Source of the DNA: CBDBBY01 sp965205055
Lineage (GTDB): Bacteria > Pseudomonadota > Alphaproteobacteria > Rhodobacterales > Rhodobacteraceae
DNA length: 64,000 nucleotides
Direction of reading: 5' to 3'
Assembly: GCA_965205055.1 (NCBI GenBank)
Contig: OZ242030.1
Span: 3,162,001 to 3,226,000, forward strand
Part shown: piece after piece, positions 42,620-50,936 of the stretch
Layout of the letters: the number at the start of each line of letters is the position of its first letter
Numbering within the stretch: position 1 is the stretch's first letter
Made by a program: the position numbers and the translations under genes
The notes under the pieces: model-generated
Told to the model about the DNA's origin: nothing
Databases searched by the model: none
What the model saw: the letters and a program-made list of their open reading frames with translations, nothing else

Positions 42620-44689
42620 ATGGAATACAGGATGCAGTCTATTCTTCCAATTCTTCAGATAAATGTTCGAGACTTAATTCAAAAGAGAACTGTCGAGTCG
42701 GCACGATTAGAGTTTAAGGCAAGCTGGAACCCTCACACTACCGGCAGCCAAGTCCTCAAGACGATTTGCGCATTTGCAAACGACATTGATAACCTGAACG
42801 GTGGATATGTCGTCATTGGTGTAGAAGAGTCCGAAGGGAGGGCCGTCCTGCCTGCAAAAGGGCTTGCAGGAAATATGATGGACCAAGCCCAGAAATGGAT
42901 TAGGAGACAATGCAAAGCAAGATTTCGGGGGTATGTGCCTGTTCTTGCTCCCGAAGTAGTTGGCAACAGCGACGTACTGGTCGTTTGGTGTCCGCCAAGC
43001 GAATATCGTCCCCATCAGGCGCCTATCGCCCCTAATCGACCTAACGAACTTAAGTATTGGGTTCGCAAAGGTTCAGAAACGGTCGACGCTGAAGCAAGCG
43101 GACTTCTGCATGCGCTCATGGAGCGATCAACCCGGATGCCATGGGACAATCGAGTGACCCATATCGCTCAGGTCGACGAACTCAGTGAGAGGTTGGTTCG
43201 CGAGCATCTTTATGGCGTAGGCAGTGCGCTTCGAGACGATCCGGACACGATCGCGATCTATCGAAGCATGAGGATAATTGACAAAGTCAACGGAAATGAA
43301 GCTCCGCGAAACGTCGGGCTGCTGTTCTTTTCTGATCTGCCTGATCGGTGGTTTCCGTGCGCCCGGATCGAAGTCGTTCAGTTCGCGGCGGATAGGGCCG
43401 GAACCGTTCAGGACAGGCATGTTTTCAAAGGCCCGCTAACCGCTCAGCTGCGGGATTGCCTTCGTTATTTGGAAGGAATTTCGCGAGAGCACCTAAAGAA
43501 GGAACTTGATCGCAGCCAAGTGAAAGGCTGGGTCAGCTACCCTATTCCAGCGTTGCGCGAAGCTCTTGTCAATGCCGTCTACCACCGCGGCTATCGACAC
43601 GATATTCTGGAGCCGACCAAAGTCGGTCTTTACCCCGACCGAATGGAAATTATCAGTTATCCCGGCCCCGTACCCGGCATTGAGAGGGAACACCTCCTTC
43701 CGAACGCCAACAAGGCGTCAAATCCTGTGCCCGCCCGCAATCCCCGAATAGGGGAATTTCTCAAGCAACTCGGTTTCGCCGAAGAGTGGAGGACCGGATT
43801 GCCGACAATCTACAATTCAATGGCCAAAAACGGCTCTCCGATCCCGAAGTTCGACTATGACGAAGGACGCCAATGGTTCAGGACCACATTGCCGGCGCAT
43901 CCCGAGTACGCAGCAATCTCGGCATTGCAGGACGCCGCTTACTTGCGCACAGTTTCCGGCTTGGAAGACGCGTTCGTCCGTATTCGAGATGCATGGGAAG
44001 GGAACGAAGGTTCTGCAGTTCTTGCCTCGGAAATGATCCGACTTTGCGCCGAGCGAGAAGATCTTGAGACCGCCGAAGACGTATATCGCCGGTTCCGGGC
44101 GAGCGGTCCAGATGCCCTTGCAGGCAACGTAACCAACCGATGGATTGAGGTTTTGTGGCGAAACGACAGAGTAAACGACGCACGTGAGTTACTGGACGAA
44201 ATTCCAATATCCGCTTCTGCGCAGGACGCCGTTGATGCCGCGATACTGGCTCGCCGACTCGGAGAATCGCAAATTGCGCATCGTTATTTCGAAAGTGCTG
44301 GAAGCTTAGTCGGCTCCGATGCGCGTGCATTGTTGGAATTTGCGCAGACAAAGATCCAGCTTGCCCAGCAAGCACGCAAAAAGGGGAAGCGCGATTGGCG
44401 CCGAGTGAACCGGCGTCTCCTGACCGAGGCTCGAGAACTGCTTGAACGGGCGGTCCAGATGGATGCCTCGCCCACGCGACACGCGTGGGCTTGGCGCGAG
44501 CTTGGCAGAATCATGAATTGGACTGGCGCACCTTCATCTGACGTAGAAAGTGCCTATGAGAACGCCAAACATTTGTTGCCCGACCAACATCGATTCTCCA
44601 GAGAATTGAAGCAATACAGAGAGCGGCGAAAGGCGACCGGCAAGCGCGCCAGAACTGACAACGGCCTGTCTGCAAGAAAAAAGCACTAG
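42620..44689 (+). CDS. AlbA_2 and HATPase domain protein with C-terminal TPR-like helices
   Basis: 689 residues. AlbA_2 domain (about 15-160): ESARLEFKASWNPHT, ICAFANDIDNLNGGYVVIGV and LKYWVRKGSETVDA. The HATPase_c_4-type segment is at about 300-420: LREALVNAVYHRGY (N-box), then PGPVPGIEREHLLPN and FAEEWRTGLPTIYNSM. From about 440 to the end there is a helical repeat region (EDAFVRIRDAWEGNEGS, ARELLDEIP, ARELLERAVQMDAS) that looks like TPR/SEL1-type repeats, with a lysine-rich tail. GC content is lower than the core genes, suggesting transfer. Its sibling at 5895-7658 has a beta-sandwich instead of helices at the C-terminus. TPR fusions to this module suggest a partner-binding or sensing role. 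Confidence 0.8.
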   Translation: MEYRMQSILPILQINVRDLIQKRTVESARLEFKASWNPHTTGSQVLKTICAFANDIDNLNGGYVVIGVEESEGRAVLPAKGLAGNMMDQAQKWIRRQCKARFRGYVPVLAPEVVGNSDVLVVWCPPSEYRPHQAPIAPNRPNELKYWVRKGSETVDAEASGLLHALMERSTRMPWDNRVTHIAQVDELSERLVREHLYGVGSALRDDPDTIAIYRSMRIIDKVNGNEAPRNVGLLFFSDLPDRWFPCARIEVVQFAADRAGTVQDRHVFKGPLTAQLRDCLRYLEGISREHLKKELDRSQVKGWVSYPIPALREALVNAVYHRGYRHDILEPTKVGLYPDRMEIISYPGPVPGIEREHLLPNANKASNPVPARNPRIGEFLKQLGFAEEWRTGLPTIYNSMAKNGSPIPKFDYDEGRQWFRTTLPAHPEYAAISALQDAAYLRTVSGLEDAFVRIRDAWEGNEGSAVLASEMIRLCAEREDLETAEDVYRRFRASGPDALAGNVTNRWIEVLWRNDRVNDARELLDEIPISASAQDAVDAAILARRLGESQIAHRYFESAGSLVGSDARALLEFAQTKIQLAQQARKKGKRDWRRVNRRLLTEARELLERAVQMDASPTRHAWAWRELGRIMNWTGAPSSDVESAYENAKHLLPDQHRFSRELKQYRERRKATGKRARTDNGLSARKKH

Positions 44690-45020
44690 CCAAGCCTCCG
44701 GATAACAATTCCGGATGGAAGCACATCCCGAAATTCGAACGGCTGTTTTGCATTGCTTGTCACTTGCTGGCGAAATGGCTTGAAAGTACGGGCTTATGTT
44801 TTCCGCAGACGCCTCGCTTTGGTTCCGTGCTCGATTTGCTCGGGAAGCGATCAAAACGCAATGAATAAGTCGCGAAAGTGGACGAACTGGAGGCTGTTTG
44901 AGACGGGTGAATACCGCGCCTATCACGCTCAGTTCCCAGTGAAACGCCGACCCCCTTCAAACATCGGCTGATTCAATCCAAGATCGGCGGAGGACGGAAT
45001 TTGAATGCGCGGCAGGTGAA
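44690..45020. other. Gene-free stretch
   Basis: 330 bases, nothing supportable. A 36-codon ORF at about 44862-44972 (MNKSRKWTNWRLFETGEY) is noted but has no further evidence. Confidence 0.3.
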
Positions 45021-46106
45021 ATGATCAAGCCGGACATCCGGAAGAACCTGCCGGTCTGGGGCAAGGCGATGCTGCTGTTGATTCCCGGATTCGGCGGCGG
45101 CCTTATAGCATTCTGGATAGGGCTTCCGATGCCGTTCATGCTTGGCAGCCTGTTCGTCACGGCGGCGTATTGCATTTGGAGGTCCAGCACGACAGGCCGT
45201 CCGCTTTATTTGCCCGCGTCGATGCGCCGAGTTTCCATCGCGGTCATCGGCACGATGATCGGCGCCGAATTCTCGCCGGAGATCACATCGGTGCTTCCGT
45301 CGATTTGGGCGTCTCTTGCCGGCGCGGCCGCGTTCGTCGTCGTCGCATACATCATCGGGTTCCAGATATTTCGAAAAATCGGCAGGTACGGCCCGGCCAC
45401 TGCCCTGTTTTCCGCGATGCCGGGCGGGTTCATCGAAGCGACGGCGCTCGGCGAGCGAGCGGGTGCGGATCTCCAGCTTGTGACGGTGCAGCATTTCGCC
45501 AGAATCGTACTTGTCGTCACTTTGATTCCTTTGCTCTTTTTCGCTTGGTCCGGGATTGCGGTCGGAAGCGCGGGCGGCCAGACTTTTTCGGATCTTCCTC
45601 ACGACCTGTCGGATTACGCATCAATCGGCCTCATTTCCGTCGCGGGAATCTTTGCCGGGAAAATGCTGCGTTTTCCTGCTTCGCACATGGCCGGGCCTTT
45701 GATCCTGAGCGCGGCAGCGCATTCGCTGGGCTGGGCCGAGATCCAGAGCCCGGACTGGCTGCTGTTTTTGGCGCAATTGATCGTCGGCACCGGATTGGGA
45801 ACTCAATTCTCCGGCGTCGGCGGCCGGCTGCTCGCCGTCGCGTTCGGGCTCGGAATCCTGTCGGTCGTCGCCATGCTCTCGCTGGCCGGAGCGACGGCTT
45901 TCGCCGTGGTCGCCGCAACGCCTTATCCTTACGAAGCGTTGCTGCTGAGCTATTCCCCCGGCGGCGTGACTGAAATGGGCTTGATCGCCCTCAGTCTCAG
46001 CATGAGCCCGATATTCGTGTCGATGCATCACTTGTTCAGAATTCTGCTCACCGTGCTGGTTGCCGGGCTTGCCGCAAAGATCTTGAACGTCAAATTCGAC
46101 GATTGA
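45021..46106 (+). CDS. AbrB-family integral membrane protein (AbrB-duplication type)
   Basis: 361 residues with about 10-11 membrane helices forming two similar halves. The diagnostic pieces are WIGLPMPFMLGSLFVTA, RRVSIAVIGTMIGAEFSP, ATALFSAMPGGFIEATALGE in half one, and FPASHMAGPLILSA, LIVGTGLGTQF, LSYSPGGVTEMGLIALS in half two. The repeated (A/S)-x-PGG-(F/V)-x-E motif is typical of this family (named after AbrB, sometimes annotated as ammonia monooxygenase-like). The physiological substrate is not established. The ATG has ggcaggtga upstream. It is probably monocistronic. Confidence 0.88.
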   Translation: MIKPDIRKNLPVWGKAMLLLIPGFGGGLIAFWIGLPMPFMLGSLFVTAAYCIWRSSTTGRPLYLPASMRRVSIAVIGTMIGAEFSPEITSVLPSIWASLAGAAAFVVVAYIIGFQIFRKIGRYGPATALFSAMPGGFIEATALGERAGADLQLVTVQHFARIVLVVTLIPLLFFAWSGIAVGSAGGQTFSDLPHDLSDYASIGLISVAGIFAGKMLRFPASHMAGPLILSAAAHSLGWAEIQSPDWLLFLAQLIVGTGLGTQFSGVGGRLLAVAFGLGILSVVAMLSLAGATAFAVVAATPYPYEALLLSYSPGGVTEMGLIALSLSMSPIFVSMHHLFRILLTVLVAGLAAKILNVKFDD

Positions 46107-46254
46107 TTTCGAGTGCGCAGCCAGCCGGTTTGCTCGGCGGGACCGTTTTCAGTTCCGCCTTCGCGAAATTTTTCGCTGAAACGGATTAAACCGCAGCGCG
46201 TTGTTTGCCATAATGCAGCCGCGCGGAAAGCGGCGAACAGCTCGGAGGCGAAGG

Positions 46255-46674
46255 ATGGCCGGTTTGAAAACAGTTGAGAACGACGGGGACGTGAACGAAT
46301 TCATTGAATCCGTCGAAAATCCCCGCCGACGCGAGGAGGTGGCGAAAGTCGTCCGCATGATGGAGCAGGTCTCCGGGGAACCGCCGCGAATGTGGGGCGA
46401 CAGCATCGTCGGATTCGGCCGATACAGATACAAGAGATCCGACGGCTCGGAGCACGGTTGGATGCTCACGGCGGTTTCGCCGAGGAAATCGAGCCTTACT
46501 CTCTACATCATGCCGGGCTTCAAGAATTACGGCGACCTCCTCGAACGCTTGGGAAAGCACAAGCATTCCGTGGGCTGCCTGTACCTGACAAGGCTCTCAA
46601 ATGTGGATTTCGAGGTGTTGACCGAGCTCGTCTCGCGCTCGGTCAAGGACATGCGCGCGAAGTATCACGCCTGA
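46255..46674 (+). CDS. DUF1801 domain protein
   Basis: 139 residues from the ATG at 46255. VNEFIESVENPRRREEVAKV, then GEPPRMWGDSIVGFGRYRYKRSDG, SPRKSSLTLYIMPG, LGKHKHSVGCLYLTRLSNVD are the sequential conserved blocks of the DUF1801/YdhG-like family, related in fold to frataxin/iron-cluster type proteins. The biochemical role is unknown. It converges with the P450 gene; only 22 bases separate the two stops. Confidence 0.88.
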   Translation: MAGLKTVENDGDVNEFIESVENPRRREEVAKVVRMMEQVSGEPPRMWGDSIVGFGRYRYKRSDGSEHGWMLTAVSPRKSSLTLYIMPGFKNYGDLLERLGKHKHSVGCLYLTRLSNVDFEVLTELVSRSVKDMRAKYHA

Positions 46675-46696
46675 TTTCTCCGCGAACGAGCGCCCG

Positions 46697-47947
46697 TCAG
46701 CCCGTTCTTGGAACGACGTCCACCAGAAGCTCCTTCACGCCTCGCAGCACGACGCGGTCCCGGAATTCCGGCTCGCGCGCAAGCTCCATTGAGGAATACC
46801 GCTCAAGCAGGGCGGAAAATACGATTCTGCCTTCAAGCATCGCCAAGGACGACCCCAGGCAGTGGTGGATTCCTCGGCCGAAAGACAGGTGCTTCGCTTC
46901 GTTTCTGGTGATGTCCAGCTTGTCCGGGTCGGTGTAGACCTCGGGATCCCTGTTCGCCGCGCCCAGAGCGCAAAGCAACTGCTGGCCGGCGCGCACCCGC
47001 TTGCCGCCGATCTCCGCGTCCTCCATGATGTATCGTCCGTCCAGCTGGACCGGGCTGTCGTATCGCAGGAACTCGGTGACAGCGGATTCCATAAGATCCG
47101 GCTTGCTGCGAAGCAATTCCATCTGATCGGGATGCCGAAGCAGCGCCAGCATCCCGTTGCCGATCATGTTCCGGGTCGTTTCGTTTCCGGCAACGAGCAG
47201 AAGCAGAAGCGTGAGCAAGAGCTCTTCCCGGTTGAGTTTGCTGCCGTCGTCTTCGGCTTCGATCAGCGAACTGATGAGATCGTTCTGCGGATCGGCTTCC
47301 CGCTTGACGATGATTCCTTCGAAATATTCGAAGATTTCGTCCCAAGACTTTTTGATCCTGTCGACATGCGTTCTCACGAGGATCGGCTCCACGGAAAGGG
47401 CCAGATCGTCGGACCAGACCTTGAAACGATCACGATCCTCCGGCGGGACCCCCAGCATTTCCGCGATGACGATGACCGGCAGCGGGTAGGCGATGTCCGC
47501 AACCACATCGATTCTTTTCTTGTCCGCGATCGAGTCCAGCAGCTGGTTCACGGTGCTCCGGATGCCGTCTTCAAGCTTGGCGATCGCCTTGGGCGTGAAC
47601 GCTTTCAAGATCAGGGCGCGAAGCCGCGTGTGCTTGGGAGGGTCGGTGTGCAGCAGCGTTCTCAGCTCGGTGAACGCGAAGCCCCGCTGGCTGTTCGTGA
47701 ACCGCTTGTGATCCCGAAGAACGGCATCGATCTCGTTGTATCCGGTCAGCAGCCAGGCGTTCACCAGCCTAAGCCTGTGGACCGGGTCCTTGCTGCGGAT
47801 ATCTTTGTATGTTCCGTAAGGGTCTTCCCGGAGCGATGAGGAGGTCGGATTGTACGATACCCCGGACTCCATCTTCTCCCAAGCGAGCAGCGCCTTCATG
47901 ACGACGGATTTCGCCGCTTCCTTCGATGCCTCCACCAATCTGGTCAT
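46697..47947 (-). CDS. Cytochrome P450
   Basis: 416 residues from the ATG at 47947, preceded by gaagggaga. I-helix oxygen-binding motif AGNETTRNMIG, K-helix ExxR in EFLRYDSPVQ, and heme loop LSFGRGIHHCLGSSLA with the cysteine ligand. It lacks a membrane anchor, so it is a soluble bacterial class I enzyme. No ferredoxin or ferredoxin reductase gene adjoins it, so electron partners come from elsewhere. Substrate unknown; the HTRLRALILKAFTPKAI region is standard. Divergent from the rimP operon. Confidence 0.95.
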   Translation of the reverse strand: MTRLVEASKEAAKSVVMKALLAWEKMESGVSYNPTSSSLREDPYGTYKDIRSKDPVHRLRLVNAWLLTGYNEIDAVLRDHKRFTNSQRGFAFTELRTLLHTDPPKHTRLRALILKAFTPKAIAKLEDGIRSTVNQLLDSIADKKRIDVVADIAYPLPVIVIAEMLGVPPEDRDRFKVWSDDLALSVEPILVRTHVDRIKKSWDEIFEYFEGIIVKREADPQNDLISSLIEAEDDGSKLNREELLLTLLLLLVAGNETTRNMIGNGMLALLRHPDQMELLRSKPDLMESAVTEFLRYDSPVQLDGRYIMEDAEIGGKRVRAGQQLLCALGAANRDPEVYTDPDKLDITRNEAKHLSFGRGIHHCLGSSLAMLEGRIVFSALLERYSSMELAREPEFRDRVVLRGVKELLVDVVPRTG

Positions 47948-48123
47948 TGAGTCTCCCTTCAAGTTCGCTTTCGGCTCCGATGCCGCATGCGCGGGTTGCG
48001 GAAAGATATGCAAAGCGGTAGAGAGCTTATCAAAGCGGTGATGCGTTGTCCAAACTCGCGTCTCCACCGAATTCGAATTCGACGGGCCGCGCGCCCGTTT
48101 TTTTGTTGTGAAGGGCTGCATGA

Positions 48124-48651
48124 ATGAAGGATCTCGTCGCGATCGCGCCGGTCGAACTCCGCGTTGCGGAAATCGTGCGCCCGCTCGTCGAGAAAATGGG
48201 ATTCGTGCTGGTCCGCCTCCGGTACGGCGGCGGCGCGAGAAAAACGCTTCAGATCATGGCGGAGCGTCCGGACGGAAGCATGGAGGTCGACGACTGCGCC
48301 GAGATTTCGCGCGCGGTGTCGGCGGCTCTGGACGTGGACGATCCCTTGGACGGGCCGTATTCGCTGGAAGTGTCGTCGCCCGGCATCGACAGGCCGCTCA
48401 CGAGGCTCTCGGATTTCGAGGCGTTCGCCGGAAGACGGGCGAAAATTCAATTGCTGGACCAGATCGACGGGCGCAGCAGGTTCAAAGGCGTCGTCGGAGG
48501 CGTCGCCGACGAGGAAATCTTGCTGGAAACCCCCGAAGGCACGATCGGATTGCCGTTCGATTCCGTGTCGAGCGCAAGCCTCCTTTTTCAAGACGAGCTC
48601 GTCTCGGGCCGAGGCTTGCGGCCCGCCGGAAAGAGCAAGCCGCATAAATGA
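48124..48651 (+). CDS. rimP: Ribosome maturation factor RimP
   Basis: 175 residues needed for 30S subunit assembly. The N-terminal half ends with DDCAEISRAVSAALD, followed by YSLEVSSPGIDRPL, the family signature, and a C-terminal SH3-like barrel (GRRAKIQLLDQIDGRSRFKGVV). It leads the conserved rimP-nusA-ylxR-infB operon, with nusA ten bases downstream. Confidence 0.96.
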   Translation: MKDLVAIAPVELRVAEIVRPLVEKMGFVLVRLRYGGGARKTLQIMAERPDGSMEVDDCAEISRAVSAALDVDDPLDGPYSLEVSSPGIDRPLTRLSDFEAFAGRRAKIQLLDQIDGRSRFKGVVGGVADEEILLETPEGTIGLPFDSVSSASLLFQDELVSGRGLRPAGKSKPHK

Positions 48652-48661
48652 AGGGAATGCG

Positions 48662-50275
48662 ATGAACATTGCAAGCGCCAACAGGCTGGAGCTCCTCCGG
48701 ATCGCCGAAGCGGTCGCGCAAGAGAAGATGATCGAACGCGAGATCGTAATCGAGGCGATGGAGGAATCCATGGCGAAAGCCGCCAAGATGCGTTACGGAA
48801 CGGAACTCGACATCCGCGCGCACCTCGATCGCGGCACGGGCGATCTCACGCTGACGCGCGTTCGGACGGTCGTCGAAGAAGTCGAGAACCAGTTCCAGGA
48901 AATCACCCCGAAAGATGCGGCGGCCGAGAAGCCGGACGCCGAAGTCGGCGACGAGCTCGTCGACGAGCTTCCGCCTCTCGAGATGGGACGCATCGCCGCT
49001 CAGTCCGCCAAGCAGGTGATTTTGCAAAAGGTGCGCGACGCCGAGCGCGAGCGCCAGTACGAGGAATTCAAGGATCGAATCGGCACGATCATCGTAGGCA
49101 CCGTGAAGCGGGAAGAGTTCGGGAACATCGTGCTCGACCTGTCGCGCGGCGAGGCCGTGCTCCGGCGCGATCAGAAAATCGGGCGCGAGAGCTACAGCAA
49201 CGGAGAGCGCCTGCGCGCCTACATAACGGATGTGAGGCGCGAGCAGCGCGGGCCGCAGATTTTCCTGTCCCGGGTCGCGCCGGAATTCATGGTCGAGCTG
49301 TTCCGGGTGGAGGTCCCTGAAATCTACGACGGCCTGATCGAAATCCGCGGCGTGGCGAGAGACCCCGGATCGCGGGCCAAGATCGCGGTCTTGTCCTACG
49401 AGAGCAGCATCGACCCCGTGGGGGCGTGCGTCGGGATGCGGGGATCCCGGGTCCAAGCGGTCGTGAACGAGCTGCAAGGCGAGCGGATCGACATCATTCC
49501 ATGGACCGACGACATGATCGAATTCACCCTGTCCGCGCTGCAGCCGGCCACCGTCACGAAGGTCATCCTCGACGAGGAGGGGCTGCCCAAGGAGGTGGTC
49601 GTCCCCGACGAGCAGTTTTCGCTTGCGATCGGGCGGCGCGGGCAGAATGTCCGGCTGGCCAGCCAGCTGACAGGCCTCGACATATCCATCATGACGGAGA
49701 CCGATGAAAGGGAGCGCCGCCAAGCCGACGTGGCCGAGCGCACGCAGATGCTCATGGACACGATCGACATCGACGAGGTGTTCGCGCACCTTCTCGTCGG
49801 CGAGGGCTTCGACACTCTTGACTATCTCGCGTCATGCGAAGTCGAAGAAATTGCAGGCATCGAAGGCGTGAGCGAGAGTTTGGCGCAGGAGGTTCAGCAC
49901 CGGGCGAGCCGCTTCGTGCAGAAGGAGAACGAAGAAGCGATGGAGCGGGCCAAGGAGCTCGGCCTCGATGACAGCCTGGCGTATTTCGCGGGCCTCACCG
50001 AGAAGATGCTGATGACTCTTGCGGAGGAAGGCATCGTCACGTTGAAAGACTTCGCGATGTGCGCGGACTGGGAGCTAGCAGGCGGCTATACCGTCGTGAA
50101 CGGCAAGAGGCAGAAAGACGTCGGAATCCTGGAAAAATACGAGGTGACCCTTGAAGAGGCGCAGCAGCTGGTGATGGAGGCGAGGATCGCGAGCGGGCTG
50201 GTGGACGCCTCGGATCTGGAGGCCGACGAAATCGAGGCGGAAGCCGAGGAAGAGGTCGAACAAGAAGGCGCATGA
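48662..50275 (+). CDS. nusA: Transcription termination/antitermination protein NusA
   Basis: 537 residues from the ATG at 48662; the longer open frame upstream is a shadow of rimP. The N-terminal RNA-polymerase-binding domain has EAMEESMAKAAKMRYG, the S1 domain GTVKREEFGNIVLDL, and the two KH domains GACVGMRGSRVQAVVNEL and AIGRRGQNVRLASQL. The C-terminal part has two helix-hairpin-helix acidic repeats (LASCEVEEIAGIEGV) and an acidic tail, the long form usual in alphaproteobacteria. The stop overlaps the ylxR start (ATGA). Confidence 0.97.
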   Translation: MNIASANRLELLRIAEAVAQEKMIEREIVIEAMEESMAKAAKMRYGTELDIRAHLDRGTGDLTLTRVRTVVEEVENQFQEITPKDAAAEKPDAEVGDELVDELPPLEMGRIAAQSAKQVILQKVRDAERERQYEEFKDRIGTIIVGTVKREEFGNIVLDLSRGEAVLRRDQKIGRESYSNGERLRAYITDVRREQRGPQIFLSRVAPEFMVELFRVEVPEIYDGLIEIRGVARDPGSRAKIAVLSYESSIDPVGACVGMRGSRVQAVVNELQGERIDIIPWTDDMIEFTLSALQPATVTKVILDEEGLPKEVVVPDEQFSLAIGRRGQNVRLASQLTGLDISIMTETDERERRQADVAERTQMLMDTIDIDEVFAHLLVGEGFDTLDYLASCEVEEIAGIEGVSESLAQEVQHRASRFVQKENEEAMERAKELGLDDSLAYFAGLTEKMLMTLAEEGIVTLKDFAMCADWELAGGYTVVNGKRQKDVGILEKYEVTLEEAQQLVMEARIASGLVDASDLEADEIEAEAEEEVEQEGA

Positions 50276-50862
50276 CTCCCGAACGATCCGCATCGGCCGA
50301 GCGCGCGCCGGAACGCCGTTGCGTCGCGACGGGCGAATGCTTGCCGAAATCCGAACTCGTCAGATTCGTGGTTGGTCCTGGCGGGAACGTCGTGCCCGAC
50401 ATCCGGAACAAGCTTCCCGGGCGGGGCGTCTGGGTCAAATCCCGGCGGTCGGCGCTGGAAAAAGCGATCCGGAAAGGAGCATTCTCCCGGCATTTCCTCC
50501 GGCATTCGACGGTTCCCGACGGCTTGGCGGATGAAGTCGAGCGCCAGCTCGCGGCCCGCGTCGTGGAATACGTTTCTCTGGCCCGAAAGGCGGGAGCGGC
50601 CGTCGCGGGCTTCGAAAAGGTCCATGCGGAACTGAAGCGCGGGACCGCCGCTTTGCTTCTCCGCGCGCGGGATGGCTCGGAGCGGCAATTCGCCAAGCTC
50701 GGAACGCAAGTATGCAACATTGAATGTTGCGGGTGCCTCAGTTCGGCGGAATTGGGTATGGCGTTTGCGAGAGGTAATGTAATATACGCCGCGCTCAAAG
50801 TGGGCGCGCTTGGTTCGAAAACCATTGAAGCAACGAAACGGCTCGCGGATTACAGAGAGTGA
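50272..50862 (+). CDS. ylxR: YlxR-type RNA-binding protein (DUF448 plus L7Ae-like domain)
   Basis: 196 residues. The N-terminal DUF448 part has RRCVATGECLPKSELVRF, the PGRGVWVKSRR loop and ALEKAIRKGAFSRHF. The C-terminal part, from VEYVSLARKAGAAVAGFEKV, resembles the ribosomal L7Ae/YlxQ fold, so YlxR and YlxQ functions are fused as in other alphaproteobacteria. It overlaps nusA by four bases. Probably binds RNA or the RNase P/translation machinery; its role here is inferred. Confidence 0.88.
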   Translation: MTPERSASAERAPERRCVATGECLPKSELVRFVVGPGGNVVPDIRNKLPGRGVWVKSRRSALEKAIRKGAFSRHFLRHSTVPDGLADEVERQLAARVVEYVSLARKAGAAVAGFEKVHAELKRGTAALLLRARDGSERQFAKLGTQVCNIECCGCLSSAELGMAFARGNVIYAALKVGALGSKTIEATKRLADYRE

Positions 50863-50936
50863 CTTGTCCGCGGCTGACTTTAAGCATCGGGAACGCGGCA
50901 ATGGCGTAAACAAACCTTGGGAGAGCATTGCTCGGT

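Noticed and set aside
48482..49789. 435-codon minus-strand ORF over nusA
   Set aside because: Shadow of nusA; no domain recognisable.
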